Assembly: GCA_024277115.1 (NCBI GenBank)
Contig: JAJRVW010000114.1
Coordinates: 1 to 64,000 of the forward strand
From: Calditrichota bacterium
Lineage (GTDB): Bacteria; Calditrichota; Calditrichia; Calditrichales; J004
DNA: 64,000 bases
Direction: 5' to 3'
Part shown: piece after piece, positions 52,101 to 60,920 of the stretch
How positions within the stretch are numbered: position 1 is the stretch's first letter
Layout of the letters: each line of letters starts with the position of its first letter
Position numbers and translations under genes: made by a program
The notes under the pieces: generated by a model
Database searches by the model: none
Told to the model about the DNA's origin: nothing
What the model saw: only the letters and a program-made list of their open reading frames with translations

Positions 52101-53043
52101 CTTTTTCCTTATTCCGTGACAATAAATAATCCACCCCGCTTAATGCTGCAAAATCCTCCGATGATGATTTGCAAACCCGGACATTTCCCCATGGTGTCCA
52201 GGCGTGTTTTTCCACCCATTTTTGTATAAAAGGCACAATAATATCAGCACTCTTCATTACGCCCCCATGTAAAATCACCAACTCGGGATCGTATGCATGG
52301 ACCATCGATATGACTCCTGCAGACCAGGCTTTCAATGCTTCTTCAATATATTCTTTTGCCAATGCATCGCCTTTTCGGTACGATGTAAACAAAGCGGCAA
52401 AATCCGGCTCCTTATACTGTGCCAACCGGCTCTCTTTTAAACGTTTATCTTCTTTTATTTTTTCTTTAATCCGCCACGATGACGCGACGGCTTCCACACA
52501 GCCCACATTACCACAATTGCACAGCCCGCCTTTATAATCGATGGTAAAATGCCCACCCAAAACCCCTGCCTGAAAATGTTTGCCATAAAGCATTTTTCCT
52601 TCAATCAAACAAACACCGCCAATACCTGTGCCCAAGGTCATCATCACAATATTGTCACACCCTTTCCCCACGCCAAATTGCCACTCGCCAACAAGCGCCG
52701 CCCGTGCATCATTTTCTAAAATGACAGGTAAATTCCATTTGTCCAGGCCCCATTTTATAAAATTAAAATCCTGCGCCCCTGTAAATTTTTTATTGCTGGA
52801 AACAACTTTGTTTTGGGTTACGTCCACAATCCCAGGGAAGGCCAGGCCAATGCCTTTAATCTCATTGCCCGAAAGGTTGTTTTTTGACAATATTTTTTCA
52901 ATTTGCCCGTTAAGGCCAGCCATGATTGCATCAAAAGTCCGCTGGGAATGTGAATCCTGGATTGAATGATCCAATACGTTGCCAAATTCTACAATGCCAA
53001 CCTTGGTACGTGTTCCACCCAAATCGATATTTATAGTTTTCAA
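52084..53043 (-). CDS. ROK-family sugar kinase
   Basis: I start at the TTG at 53043 ('MKTINIDLGGTRTKVG'), because GAGG lies six bases upstream and this avoids overlap with the preceding gene; an ATG at 53055 is the alternative. The 319-residue protein has the phosphate motif 'DLGGTRTK', the active-site 'ENDARAALVGEW', and the ROK zinc motif 'CNCGNVGCVE'. It phosphorylates a hexose or amino sugar with ATP. Together with the isomerases in this operon it would feed a sugar into glycolysis. Confidence 0.85.
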   Translation of the reverse strand: MKTINIDLGGTRTKVGIVEFGNVLDHSIQDSHSQRTFDAIMAGLNGQIEKILSKNNLSGNEIKGIGLAFPGIVDVTQNKVVSSNKKFTGAQDFNFIKWGLDKWNLPVILENDARAALVGEWQFGVGKGCDNIVMMTLGTGIGGVCLIEGKMLYGKHFQAGVLGGHFTIDYKGGLCNCGNVGCVEAVASSWRIKEKIKEDKRLKESRLAQYKEPDFAALFTSYRKGDALAKEYIEEALKAWSAGVISMVHAYDPELVILHGGVMKSADIIVPFIQKWVEKHAWTPWGNVRVCKSSSEDFAALSGVDYLLSRNKEKDGASV

Positions 53044-53044
53044 A

Positions 53045-53632
53045 CTAGCCCTCATTTTCATCAAGGAAAAACGGTTTGCCCTCTTTTTCGACGAGTCGTG
53101 CCGCGAAACCATTATTGGAAATCTCATCGTAATCATGCCCCGCATCCGATGGCCAACAAGCGTTAAAAACCAAAGGTTCGCTTCCAATATTTGCCACTCT
53201 GTGCGCTGTACAGTGGTTGATATAATGGAGGCTTCCCTGTTTCATTTCTTCAGCACGGACATTTCTTTTTTCATCCATCAGGATAAGAATGCCAGAACCC
53301 TTAATCCCCCAATAAAACTCACCGGTTTCGCGCCTGGCATGGAAATGCCCACGGGTCATAAAATACTCATCGCCTATCTTACCGGGATGGATGATCGTCG
53401 TACCAAAATATAATCCACCAGATGTCCCTTCCTCTTCCGGTAGATAGGCTTGTACGCTGTAAACCAGATCATCTTGTACCATCTGACTGCGAAAGTTTTC
53501 ATCTTTGAAAACATCTTTTAAATCAGCAATTTTTCTGCAGGATTGCATAATGGGAGAGCCGCTTAATTGCCCGCTTGTAATATCCAAAGAAATAGGGCTG
53601 ATAGTTATTTTTCCTTTTTCCATTTTGCTCAC
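53045..53632 (-). CDS. Cupin-type glucose-6-phosphate isomerase
   Basis: The 195-residue protein has the archaeal-type phosphoglucose isomerase cupin motif 'TRGHFHARRETGEFYWGIKG' (near 92-111), with the metal ligands His, His and Glu, and the later His in 'NHCTAHRVAN' (near 140). The length is normal for this family. It is the first gene of the sugar operon and lies 139 bp from the divergent GntR-type regulator. It is likely cytoplasmic and metal-dependent, unrelated in fold to the usual bacterial Pgi. Confidence 0.85.
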   Translation of the reverse strand: MSKMEKGKITISPISLDITSGQLSGSPIMQSCRKIADLKDVFKDENFRSQMVQDDLVYSVQAYLPEEEGTSGGLYFGTTIIHPGKIGDEYFMTRGHFHARRETGEFYWGIKGSGILILMDEKRNVRAEEMKQGSLHYINHCTAHRVANIGSEPLVFNACWPSDAGHDYDEISNNGFAARLVEKEGKPFFLDENEG

Positions 53633-53689
53633 CTATCGTTATAGTTTTTGTGTCATCCAAAAACAAAATTATAAAATTTAATTTACCTT

Positions 53690-53763
53690 AACTTTCTTAA
53701 TTATCAAATTTTATTACATAGAACTACATAGAGGTTGTGTCTTTTATAAAAACTTTCTTAATT
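53690..53763. promoter_or_regulatory. Divergent promoter region with paired direct repeats
   Basis: The gap between the cupin isomerase gene and the GntR gene holds AACTTTCTTAATT at 53690-53702 repeated exactly at 53751-53763. Between them is TACATAGA at 53715-53722 repeated at 53725-53732 (10 bp period). These are candidate binding sites for the GntR-type protein encoded alongside. No consensus is claimed. Confidence 0.45.
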
Positions 53764-53771
53764 TGTCTTTT

Positions 53772-54776
53772 ATGAATTTTATAAAAATCGAAAATAATAA
53801 TATTCCCAAATACCAACAGATTATTAACGGTATTCTGAACGCTATTAATAATGGCATGCTGAAAAAACACGATAAGATTCCGTCACTCAATAAAGTGATG
53901 AAAGAATTTTCATTATCACAGGACACGGTTTTGAATGCTTATAACCATCTTAAATCAAAAGGGATTATTTCGTCGGCCGTAGGGAAAGGCTATTATGTGG
54001 CCAGCGACCAAACCTTTAACCACCATAAGGTTTTTGTGTTGTTCGATAATTTTACGCTTTATAAAGAAGATTTGTACAATGCAATAAACAGTGCTTTTTC
54101 AGACGAAGGAACCGTTGATATTTATTTTCACCATAACAACCCCAAAGTCTACCGCAAACTAATCAGCGAAGCCGTTGGCAATTATACCTCCTACATTATT
54201 ATGCCCCTCGAAGAGGAAACATTGGAACCCTTTTTGATTGAAACTTTACCACCTAAAAATGTCTATTTATTGGATCAGGGGAGCGCTACGCTAAAACGGA
54301 AGTTCCCTTTTGTCGTACAGGATTTTGAAAATGATATTTTTAATTCCCTAAGTTCAAATCGAAAATCAATTCAAAAATATAAATCGATCAAGCTGATTAA
54401 CTCTTCTTCAAAACCGCATATATTACAAATTTCCAACGGGTTGAAAAAATTTGCCGACAAAAATGATTTCTCTTTTGATAACCTGTCCGATACATCCAAA
54501 ATTAAAATATCAAATGGTGATTTGTTTGTCGTTATTAAAGACAGCGATTTGGTTGAACTCCTTCAAAAGTCCAAAGAGGAAAATTATAGATTGGGGAAAG
54601 ATTTTGGTGTGATATCCTATAATGAAACCGTACTTAAAAAAGTTGTGGTTTCAGGAATTTCGACAATTTCAACGGATTTTCAGTTAATGGGGAAAACAAT
54701 AGCGGAAATGGTAAAAAGTAAATCACGAAAAAGAATTTACAACCCGGCCAGGCTTATAATAAGGAACTCAATTTAA
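53772..54776 (+). CDS. GntR-family regulator with LacI-like sensor domain
   Basis: The 334-residue protein, from the ATG at 53772, has a GntR winged helix ('IPKYQQIINGILNAIN', 'KIPSLNKVMKEFSLSQDTV', 'LKSKGIISSAVGKGYYV', residues 9-75). A C-terminal periplasmic-binding-protein-like sensor domain of LacI type follows (about 85-330, 'HKVFVLFDNFTLYK'). This AraR-like design senses sugars. It is divergent from the sugar isomerase/kinase operon, which it probably controls. Confidence 0.85.
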   Translation: MNFIKIENNNIPKYQQIINGILNAINNGMLKKHDKIPSLNKVMKEFSLSQDTVLNAYNHLKSKGIISSAVGKGYYVASDQTFNHHKVFVLFDNFTLYKEDLYNAINSAFSDEGTVDIYFHHNNPKVYRKLISEAVGNYTSYIIMPLEEETLEPFLIETLPPKNVYLLDQGSATLKRKFPFVVQDFENDIFNSLSSNRKSIQKYKSIKLINSSSKPHILQISNGLKKFADKNDFSFDNLSDTSKIKISNGDLFVVIKDSDLVELLQKSKEENYRLGKDFGVISYNETVLKKVVVSGISTISTDFQLMGKTIAEMVKSKSRKRIYNPARLIIRNSI

Positions 54777-54808
54777 CAAGTTCGGGAATGTTGTCCCACA
54801 AGCCATAG

Positions 54809-55231
54809 TTATGACATTTTTGTGTAATCAATTTTTACACCGGCCCGCTTCTTCCAGTAGGACTTTTTTTGCGGGTCAAACCGAAGCGCCAAAAATGATT
54901 TTCCAAATATGCGGCTGATCAGCCCGATAGGCGTTACAATTATAAAATAGATCAGGCCTAATAAAATCCGCGAGACAAACCAGCCGATGACCAGCGCCAG
55001 GCCCATCCAGTATTTATGGACAAAGCGTACAGAAGAGCCGCAGCGAAACCCACTTAAAAAAAAGAAGAAAAAAAGAACACTCAACAACGCCACCCAATCC
55101 ATACGAATCTGTAAAGCATAATACCACAAAAGGCCAAACACGACCAACATCAACGCGCTGAATTGGCGAATTTTTTTTGTGGATTGATCCAGGTTTTCCA
55201 ATTCTTCTTTAACATCTTTAATCAAGCTCAT
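54809..55231 (-). CDS. SxtJ-like membrane protein
   Basis: The 140-residue protein has three to four membrane helices (about 24-40, 45-62, 73-92 and 95-112) and the C-terminal 'SFLALRFDPQKKSYWKKR', the SxtJ family signature. It overlaps the carbamoyltransferase gene upstream by 14 bp. SxtJ proteins are commonly encoded with NodU/CmcH-type carbamoyltransferases; the function is not established. The C-terminal motif suggests a cytosolic interaction site. Confidence 0.8.
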   Translation of the reverse strand: MSLIKDVKEELENLDQSTKKIRQFSALMLVVFGLLWYYALQIRMDWVALLSVLFFFFFLSGFRCGSSVRFVHKYWMGLALVIGWFVSRILLGLIYFIIVTPIGLISRIFGKSFLALRFDPQKKSYWKKRAGVKIDYTKMS

Positions 55232-57032
55232 ACTGGTCCTTCCAATTTTCCTGCCCTTCCAATTTGGGTTGATCTTCTTTTAGGAGCACATAATTTCCCA
55301 GGACCAACACATCCATTTCCGTGCGCATAAAGCAGGTATAAGCCTGCGACGGCGATTCCACGATTGGCTCGCCACGCACATTAAACGAAGTGTTTACAAT
55401 TACAGGACATCCCGTCTTTTTAAAGAAATTGGATATTAAAGCATGGTAACGGGGATTGGTTTTTTTATTGACCGTCTGGATACGCGCCGAGTAATCCACA
55501 TGGGTCACCGCCGGAATCTCCGAACGGACAATATTCAGTTTTTCAATGCCAAATAATTTTTCCTGTTGCGGGGTCATCTCTTTGAGCTTCTCTTTTTTTA
55601 CGTTGGCCACTAAAAGCATATAAGGGCTCGGCCTGTCGATCTCAAACCAATTACTTACTTCTTCTTCCAAAACAGAAGGGGCAAAAGGACGGAAACTTTC
55701 ACGGTATTTTATTTTCAGGTTCATCTTTTTTTGCATTTCCGCAGAGCGTGCATCACCGATTATAGTGCGGTTGCCTAAAGCGCGCGGGCCAAACTCCATC
55801 CGTCCCTGAAACCAGCCGATCACCTTTCCGGCGATAATTTGATCGCTCACAAAATCGAAAAGCGCATCATCGGAAAGTTTTTGATACGTCGCATCCAGCC
55901 TGTTTAAAAATTCCTGAATTTCCGTCGATGAATACTGCGGGCCAAGATAGGAACCCTTTTGCGTGTCCCCGGATAATGATTTTCGTGGATTGCCCAGGTG
56001 CTGATGATGAATAACCAACGCCGCCCCTAAAGCGCCGCCCGCATCCCCGGCAGCCGGTTGAATCCAAATATCATCAAAAATATTTTCACGCAACAGTTTG
56101 CCGTTGGCCACACAATTTAGCGCCACGCCACCGGCCAGGCATAGATATTTTTCGCCCGTTTCCTTTTTTACATGACGCGCCATACGCAGCACTATTTCCT
56201 CGGTAACATCCTGAACCGATCGGGCCAAATCCATTTCTCGCTGCGTTAACCCGCTTTCCGGCTTACGTGGCGGGCCGTCAAAAAGACGGTCCAGCTTGCC
56301 GCTCGTCATGCGCAATCCTGCCGGATAGCTAAAATAATCCATATTCATGCGGAAGGAGCCATCTTCTTTTAAGTCGATCAGGTGATCATAAATAGTTTGG
56401 ACATATTTGGGTTCGCCATAAGGGGCCAAACCCATCACCTTATATTCCCCCGAGTTTACTTTGAAGCCCGTAAAATAGGTAAACGCCGAATACAACAATC
56501 CCAAAGAATGCGGAAAGTCCATCTCGGCAAGTAGCTCAAGTTTGTTGCCGTTGCCCACACCATACGAGGATGTAGCCCACTCGCCCACACCATCGATGGT
56601 TAAAAAAGCAGCCTGTTCAAACGGTGAAGGATAGAAGGCCGAAGCGGCATGCGACTCATGATGCTCGGGAAAAAGGATTTCACCACCATAAGCCAGCTCT
56701 TTTTTTATCAGGTCGGGAATCCACAGTTTTTGCTTAAGCCACAATGGCATGGCTTTCACAAAAGAGGACAATCCCCAAGGGGCGTATTGCAAATAGGTTT
56801 CAAGAATCCGGTTAAATTTTATAAACGGTTTGTCATAAAAAGCGATGTGATCAAGCTGATCGATGGTTAAACCGGCTTCCCTCAAACAATATTGAACCGC
56901 CTGTTTCGGGAAACGGTAATCATGCTTAATGCGTGAAAAACGCTCTTCCTGCGCCGCGGCGATTATTTCGCCATCCACCAGTAAAGCAGCGGCAGAATCG
57001 TGGTAGTAAGCGGATATTCCTAAAATTTTCAT
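55218..57032 (-). CDS. NodU/CmcH-type O-carbamoyltransferase
   Basis: The ATG at 57032 ('MKILGISAYYHDSAAALL') is the proper start; the longer frame from 57074 overlaps the upstream gene. The 604-residue protein has the N-terminal carbamoyltransferase domain with 'EHHESHAASAFYPSPF' (near 127-142) and 'CLAGGVALNCVANGKL', and the C-terminal domain with 'GRMEFGPRALGNRTIIGD' and 'NTSFNVRGEPIV'. It transfers carbamoyl groups to sugars, lipids or secondary metabolites. With SxtJ and DUF5989 it forms a recurring module, probably for surface-polysaccharide or lipid modification. Confidence 0.9.
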   Translation of the reverse strand: MKILGISAYYHDSAAALLVDGEIIAAAQEERFSRIKHDYRFPKQAVQYCLREAGLTIDQLDHIAFYDKPFIKFNRILETYLQYAPWGLSSFVKAMPLWLKQKLWIPDLIKKELAYGGEILFPEHHESHAASAFYPSPFEQAAFLTIDGVGEWATSSYGVGNGNKLELLAEMDFPHSLGLLYSAFTYFTGFKVNSGEYKVMGLAPYGEPKYVQTIYDHLIDLKEDGSFRMNMDYFSYPAGLRMTSGKLDRLFDGPPRKPESGLTQREMDLARSVQDVTEEIVLRMARHVKKETGEKYLCLAGGVALNCVANGKLLRENIFDDIWIQPAAGDAGGALGAALVIHHQHLGNPRKSLSGDTQKGSYLGPQYSSTEIQEFLNRLDATYQKLSDDALFDFVSDQIIAGKVIGWFQGRMEFGPRALGNRTIIGDARSAEMQKKMNLKIKYRESFRPFAPSVLEEEVSNWFEIDRPSPYMLLVANVKKEKLKEMTPQQEKLFGIEKLNIVRSEIPAVTHVDYSARIQTVNKKTNPRYHALISNFFKKTGCPVIVNTSFNVRGEPIVESPSQAYTCFMRTEMDVLVLGNYVLLKEDQPKLEGQENWKDQYELD

Positions 57033-57048
57033 TTGCGGGTTGGTTCTC

Positions 57049-57792
57049 TCAGGCTTGTGAATTTTGGGCGGCATCTTCGATTAATTCTTCGGCAAGTTCT
57101 TTGCCCAAATAGCGGTCAATCATGCCATGGCCCAGATAAATAAGCGGTGTGATCAACACAGCGATCAGTACTTTATAACTGTAGTTGGTGATGGCAAAGC
57201 CCAAAAATTGTGAAAAAGTAATTTTGCCGGGCAGGTAGAAAGCAATCCCTAAAATTATTATGCTGTCGATAAGTTGCGAAACAATCGTCGAGCCTGTTGC
57301 GCGCGCCCACAACATTTTGCCGCCGGTCTTTTTACGGAATAGATGGAAAACCATCACATCCACCATTTGGCTTACCACAAAAGCAATTATTGACCCAACG
57401 ATGATCCACATGGATTGGCCAAGCACTTGTTTGTAGGCTACGTCTGTTACCGGGGAAATACCTTCCGCCGCTGCCGGGATCATGGTTACAAAAATGATGA
57501 CAAAAACGTACAAGATTAGCACGACGGCGATATTTGTTATTTGGCGTACACCACGTTTTCCAAAATACTCGTTGATTAAATCGGTGGATAAAAAGACAAT
57601 TGGCCAGGGGAAAACACCCACGCTTAAAATAAACGGGCCGACCTGTGTTTCAAATAATCCAAGATTGAGCAGGAAGCTAAAAGAGGGGTCGCCAAGCACG
57701 ATTAATTTGCCGCCAATAATTTCTGCTATGATGGCATTGGCCACAAAAAATGTAGCCAGGAACAGGAATAATTTTTCTTTTTTTGATTTCAT
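57049..57792 (-). CDS. Queuosine-precursor transporter-like (VUT/YhhQ family) membrane protein
   Basis: The start is taken at the ATG at 57792 ('MKSKKEKLFLFLATFFVAN'), since the frame before it is charged and unlike the family. The 247-residue protein has about six membrane helices, 'AEIIGGKLI', 'WPIVFLSTDLINEYFGKRG' (family signature), 'VVSQMVDVMVFHLFR' and 'RATGSTIVSQLIDS'. YhhQ-type proteins import queuosine precursors. It directly precedes the carbamoyltransferase gene (16 bp). Confidence 0.9.
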   Translation of the reverse strand: MKSKKEKLFLFLATFFVANAIIAEIIGGKLIVLGDPSFSFLLNLGLFETQVGPFILSVGVFPWPIVFLSTDLINEYFGKRGVRQITNIAVVLILYVFVIIFVTMIPAAAEGISPVTDVAYKQVLGQSMWIIVGSIIAFVVSQMVDVMVFHLFRKKTGGKMLWARATGSTIVSQLIDSIIILGIAFYLPGKITFSQFLGFAITNYSYKVLIAVLITPLIYLGHGMIDRYLGKELAEELIEDAAQNSQA

Positions 57793-58012
57793 TTCGTTTA
57801 GGGCATTAAGTTTGAAAGGGCAAAATAATTTTTCTTTCGGAATAATCCAAGTTATTCTTTTAGACCTGGCAGGTTTCATCATCCCGCTCTCGCGCATTTA
57901 AAACAGATGCCATCGTTCCAAGTGACGGAACCCGTCTTTACCCGGTAAGTCTTATTTGCCCCGAATAAAAAATCTGTGTAATTATACACACACTTTAATA
58001 TTGGAGAAAAGA

Positions 58013-58477
58013 ATGCTCGAAACAGGAACAGCTGCCCCGGATTTTAACTTACCCGACCAAGACGGCAACAAACAATCCTTGTCATCACGAAGAGGGAAAT
58101 GGGTCGTTTTATACTTCTATCCGAAAGATATGACGCCCGGATGTACAACCGAGGCTTGTAATTTTAACGACACTTTGCCGGACTTTAAAAACTTGAATAC
58201 CGAAATTATTGGCATCAGTAAAGACTCTGTTGTACGACACCGTAAATTTGCAGATAAATACAATTTGGGTTTTACCCTTGTTAGCGATGAAGACAGCGCT
58301 GTGTGCGAAGCTTATGGCGTATGGCAGTTAAAAAAGAATTATGGAAAAGAATATATGGGCATTGTCCGTTCCACTTTTATAATCGATCCTGATGGAAAAA
58401 TCGCTAAGGTTTACCCCAAGGTAAAAGTGAAAGAACATCATCTTGATGTTCAGGAAGCTTTGAAAGAATTAATATAA
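58013..58477 (+). CDS. bcp: Thiol peroxidase, Bcp-type peroxiredoxin
   Basis: The 154-residue protein starts at the ATG at 58013 after GGAG. It has 'FYPKDMTPGCTTEACNF', where the first Cys is peroxidatic and the second (five residues on) is the typical Bcp resolving Cys. It also has 'LVSDEDSAVCEAYGVW' and 'RSTFIIDPDGKI'. It reduces hydroperoxides using thioredoxin. The gene is monocistronic and converges with the TfoX-N gene. Confidence 0.95.
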   Translation: MLETGTAAPDFNLPDQDGNKQSLSSRRGKWVVLYFYPKDMTPGCTTEACNFNDTLPDFKNLNTEIIGISKDSVVRHRKFADKYNLGFTLVSDEDSAVCEAYGVWQLKKNYGKEYMGIVRSTFIIDPDGKIAKVYPKVKVKEHHLDVQEALKELI

Positions 58478-58484
58478 AGTTTTA

Positions 58485-58514
58485 GACCGTCCAGGTTTTA
58501 TAAACCTGGAGGGT
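58485..58514. repeat. Palindromic hairpin between bcp and the TfoX-N gene
   Basis: TCCAGGTTT (58490-58498) pairs perfectly with AAACCTGGA (58502-58510) around a 3 nt loop, flanked by ACCG and GGGT. It lies between converging genes and may be a weak bidirectional terminator. No T-tract follows. It resembles the palindromes at 1238-1273 and 14466-14500. Confidence 0.6.
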
Positions 58515-58525
58515 ATTCAAAAAGA

Positions 58526-58861
58526 CTACTTCTTTTTCTTTCTCACAGCTGCCTCAAAACCAAGTTGTGCCCAACGGGCCATTTCATCGCTGTTGTCCAA
58601 GGCTTCATCTGCTACTTGATAATAGGACATGGCAACGGATTTCGCGCCCTTTTCATACATAAAAGGGCCAAGGCCTTTGCGCTCAAACTCGAAGCGGTTA
58701 AAATCATCTACTTTTAAATAAAGTACGTCATCGGCCACCAGCCCAAACATCAGGCCGTCTTTATAAATCCCATAACCGCCAAACATTGCCCGTGATTTAA
58801 CATCCCCAAAAGGCTCCATTAGTTCCAGAATATAATCTGTAAATGCATTGGGCTTCGCCAT
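58526..58861 (-). CDS. TfoX N-terminal-domain protein
   Basis: The 111-residue protein, from the ATG at 58861 with GGAGGTGGTG immediately upstream, has the TfoX-N pattern 'VKSRAMFGGYGIYKDGLMFGLVADDVLYLKVDD' and a Lys-rich C-terminus. Stand-alone TfoX-N proteins are small, of uncertain function, and are not competence regulators as such. Confidence 0.9.
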   Translation of the reverse strand: MAKPNAFTDYILELMEPFGDVKSRAMFGGYGIYKDGLMFGLVADDVLYLKVDDFNRFEFERKGLGPFMYEKGAKSVAMSYYQVADEALDNSDEMARWAQLGFEAAVRKKKK

Positions 58862-59077
58862 CACCACCTCCATAAAAAAATAAAAAAAGTAAAAGATCGT
58901 TGTTTTATTCCGAACAAAAATTAATTAAAATTGTGCCAGGCATTGGAATGCAACCCGTATTTGAACCCTTTATTAAAATGTATGAAAGAAACCTTCAGAA
59001 AAAAAACTACACTTTTTTCCCACAAAATCCAGATATTGTATTATTAAAACAAGTCCAAATAACATCGGTAAAGGAAA

Positions 59078-59926
59078 ATGATCCGCAAAACTTTTCATAT
59101 CCAAAATAAATCCAACGAGCCCATACATATTGACCTTCGCCATCGTGAAGACGCGCATGAATCGCCCACTGTGATAATCGTGCATGGTTTTAAAGGTTTT
59201 AAAAACTGGGGATTTTTCCCTGACCTGGCCGACCGGCTTACCCTGGCAGGCTATGTTACAATCACGCCAAATTTTTCCCGCAACGGGATTGGATATGATT
59301 ATAACACCTTTGAGCATCTTGATAAATTTGCTGAAAACACACACTCCCATGAAATGGAAGATTTACAGCTTATAATCGATCAAATCAAAGAAGAAAAAAT
59401 AGGCAAACGGGTGATCGACATTGAGCGGCTTGCCCTCCTGGGCCATAGCCGTGGCGGCGGAACAGCCATTTTAAAGGCGGCCGAGCTTGAAGAGGATATA
59501 AAATGCCTGGTTACCTGGGCTGCCGTTTCTACATTTTTCCGTTATAGCGATCAGCAAATCAAGCAATGGGAAAAGAAGGGATTTATTGAGATTGAAAACG
59601 GGCGCACCAAACAAATGATGCGTATGAATAAAACATACTGGGACGATCTGAACAAAAACAAGAAGCTGTTTAACATTGAAAAGGCCGCCGAAAATTTGGT
59701 AAACCCATCCCTTTTTATCCACGGACAAAACGACGAAACGGTTTCTTTTAAAGATGGCGAACTATTGCATGAAAAATGCGGGGCTTATGTAAAACGGCTG
59801 GAGCTAATCGAAAAGGCCGGCCATACTTTTGGCATTCCCCATCCGCTCGAAAAACCTACCGAGGAATATTTAACCGCCGTAGAATTAACGGAACACTTTC
59901 TCGATAATTACCTCAATGTTTTGTAG
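59078..59926 (+). CDS. Alpha/beta-hydrolase family protein
   Basis: The 282-residue hydrolase has the oxyanion segment 'VIIVHGFKGFKNWG' (near 33-46), the nucleophile elbow 'GHSRGGG' (S near 128), the acid in 'HGQNDETV' and a final His in 'KAGHTFG'. It has no signal peptide and is probably a cytoplasmic esterase or dienelactone-hydrolase-like enzyme. A small overlapping frame upstream (58900-59109) is not a convincing gene. Confidence 0.85.
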   Translation: MIRKTFHIQNKSNEPIHIDLRHREDAHESPTVIIVHGFKGFKNWGFFPDLADRLTLAGYVTITPNFSRNGIGYDYNTFEHLDKFAENTHSHEMEDLQLIIDQIKEEKIGKRVIDIERLALLGHSRGGGTAILKAAELEEDIKCLVTWAAVSTFFRYSDQQIKQWEKKGFIEIENGRTKQMMRMNKTYWDDLNKNKKLFNIEKAAENLVNPSLFIHGQNDETVSFKDGELLHEKCGAYVKRLELIEKAGHTFGIPHPLEKPTEEYLTAVELTEHFLDNYLNVL

Positions 59927-59953
59927 CTTCCATGTTCTGAATATTTTTTTAGT

Positions 59954-60025
59954 TGTCATTCCGTAGGAATTTTTATCGAAAAAAAGATGTATTTCCTGCC
60001 GGGAAAGGATTCTTACAGAATGACA
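59954..60025. repeat. Dispersed intergenic repeat (TGTCATTC family), copy 4
   Basis: It starts TGTCATTCCGTAGGAATTTT and ends GGATTCTTACAGAATGACA, with inverted ends and an interior like the copy at 16289-16364. It lies between the hydrolase and metallohydrolase genes, both on the plus strand. Confidence 0.65.
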
Positions 60026-60071
60026 CTGGTTTCTTTTCTAATTAAAAAATTTACCGTATTGGAGCTTAACA

Positions 60072-60920
60072 ATGAAAATTGCCAACTACGAAATTTCCAT
60101 TATTGAAACCGGTTATGTAAGCCTGGATGGCGGCGCTATGTTTGGCGTAGTGCCCAAAACCATCTGGAACCGCAGCAACCCTGCCGATGATTTAAACCGC
60201 ATTATTTTGGCCATGCGCCTGATGTTGATAAAATCGGATGATAAATTAATACTTGTGGATACGGGCGTGGGCAAGAAAATGAGTGAAAAACTTTCCAAGA
60301 TTTATAATATCGACCATAGTAAATATAATCTGGAAAATGGCCTGGCCGGAAAAAACATTAAGCCGGAAGAGATTACGGATATTATCGTGACGCACATGCA
60401 TTTTGACCATATTGGCGGGGCGACGTACCGTGATGAAAAAAATGAACTGCAACTCACATTCCCAAATGCTGTCCACCATGTACAGAAAAAACACTGGAAC
60501 TGGGCGATGAACCCATCGGAAAAAGACGGCGCCAGTTTTATGAAAGAAAATTATGTTCCGATTAAGGACGAGGGGAAATTAAATTTAATCGATGGCCCCG
60601 GTGAGTTATTTCCAAATATAGAGATGGTTATTTTAAACGGCCACACCCCTTTTATGCAAGCGCCCAAAATTAACGATGATAGGGATATTCTTTTTTATTG
60701 TGCCGATTTATTTCCAACGGCGACCCATATTCCCCTGCCATACATAATGGGCTATGATGTTGAGCCGATGAAAACCCTGGCCGAGAAAAAAGACATCCTG
60801 CCCAGAGCGGCCGATGAAAACTGGACGCTTTTATTTGAACATGACCCCGCGCATATAACAGGAAAAGTAGAGCGAACTGAACGGGGTTTTAAATTCGGTC
60901 AAGGTGATCAGGCTTTATAA
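60072..60920 (+). CDS. MBL-fold metallohydrolase
   Basis: The 282-residue protein has the metallo-beta-lactamase motif 'THMHFDHIGG' (HxHxDH, near 109-118), a later metal His in 'ILNGHTP' (near 190), an Asp in 'YCADLFPT' (near 215) and 'LFEHDP'. The substrate is unknown; it may be a lactonase-like or glyoxalase-II-like enzyme. Its stop (60918-60920) abuts the stop of the convergent M61 peptidase gene with no gap. Confidence 0.9.
   Translation: MKIANYEISIIETGYVSLDGGAMFGVVPKTIWNRSNPADDLNRIILAMRLMLIKSDDKLILVDTGVGKKMSEKLSKIYNIDHSKYNLENGLAGKNIKPEEITDIIVTHMHFDHIGGATYRDEKNELQLTFPNAVHHVQKKHWNWAMNPSEKDGASFMKENYVPIKDEGKLNLIDGPGELFPNIEMVILNGHTPFMQAPKINDDRDILFYCADLFPTATHIPLPYIMGYDVEPMKTLAEKKDILPRAADENWTLLFEHDPAHITGKVERTERGFKFGQGDQAL

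Noticed and set aside
58900-59109. A 69-residue plus-strand gene before the alpha/beta hydrolase
   Set aside because: It overlaps the hydrolase start, has no motif and no convincing ribosome-binding site.
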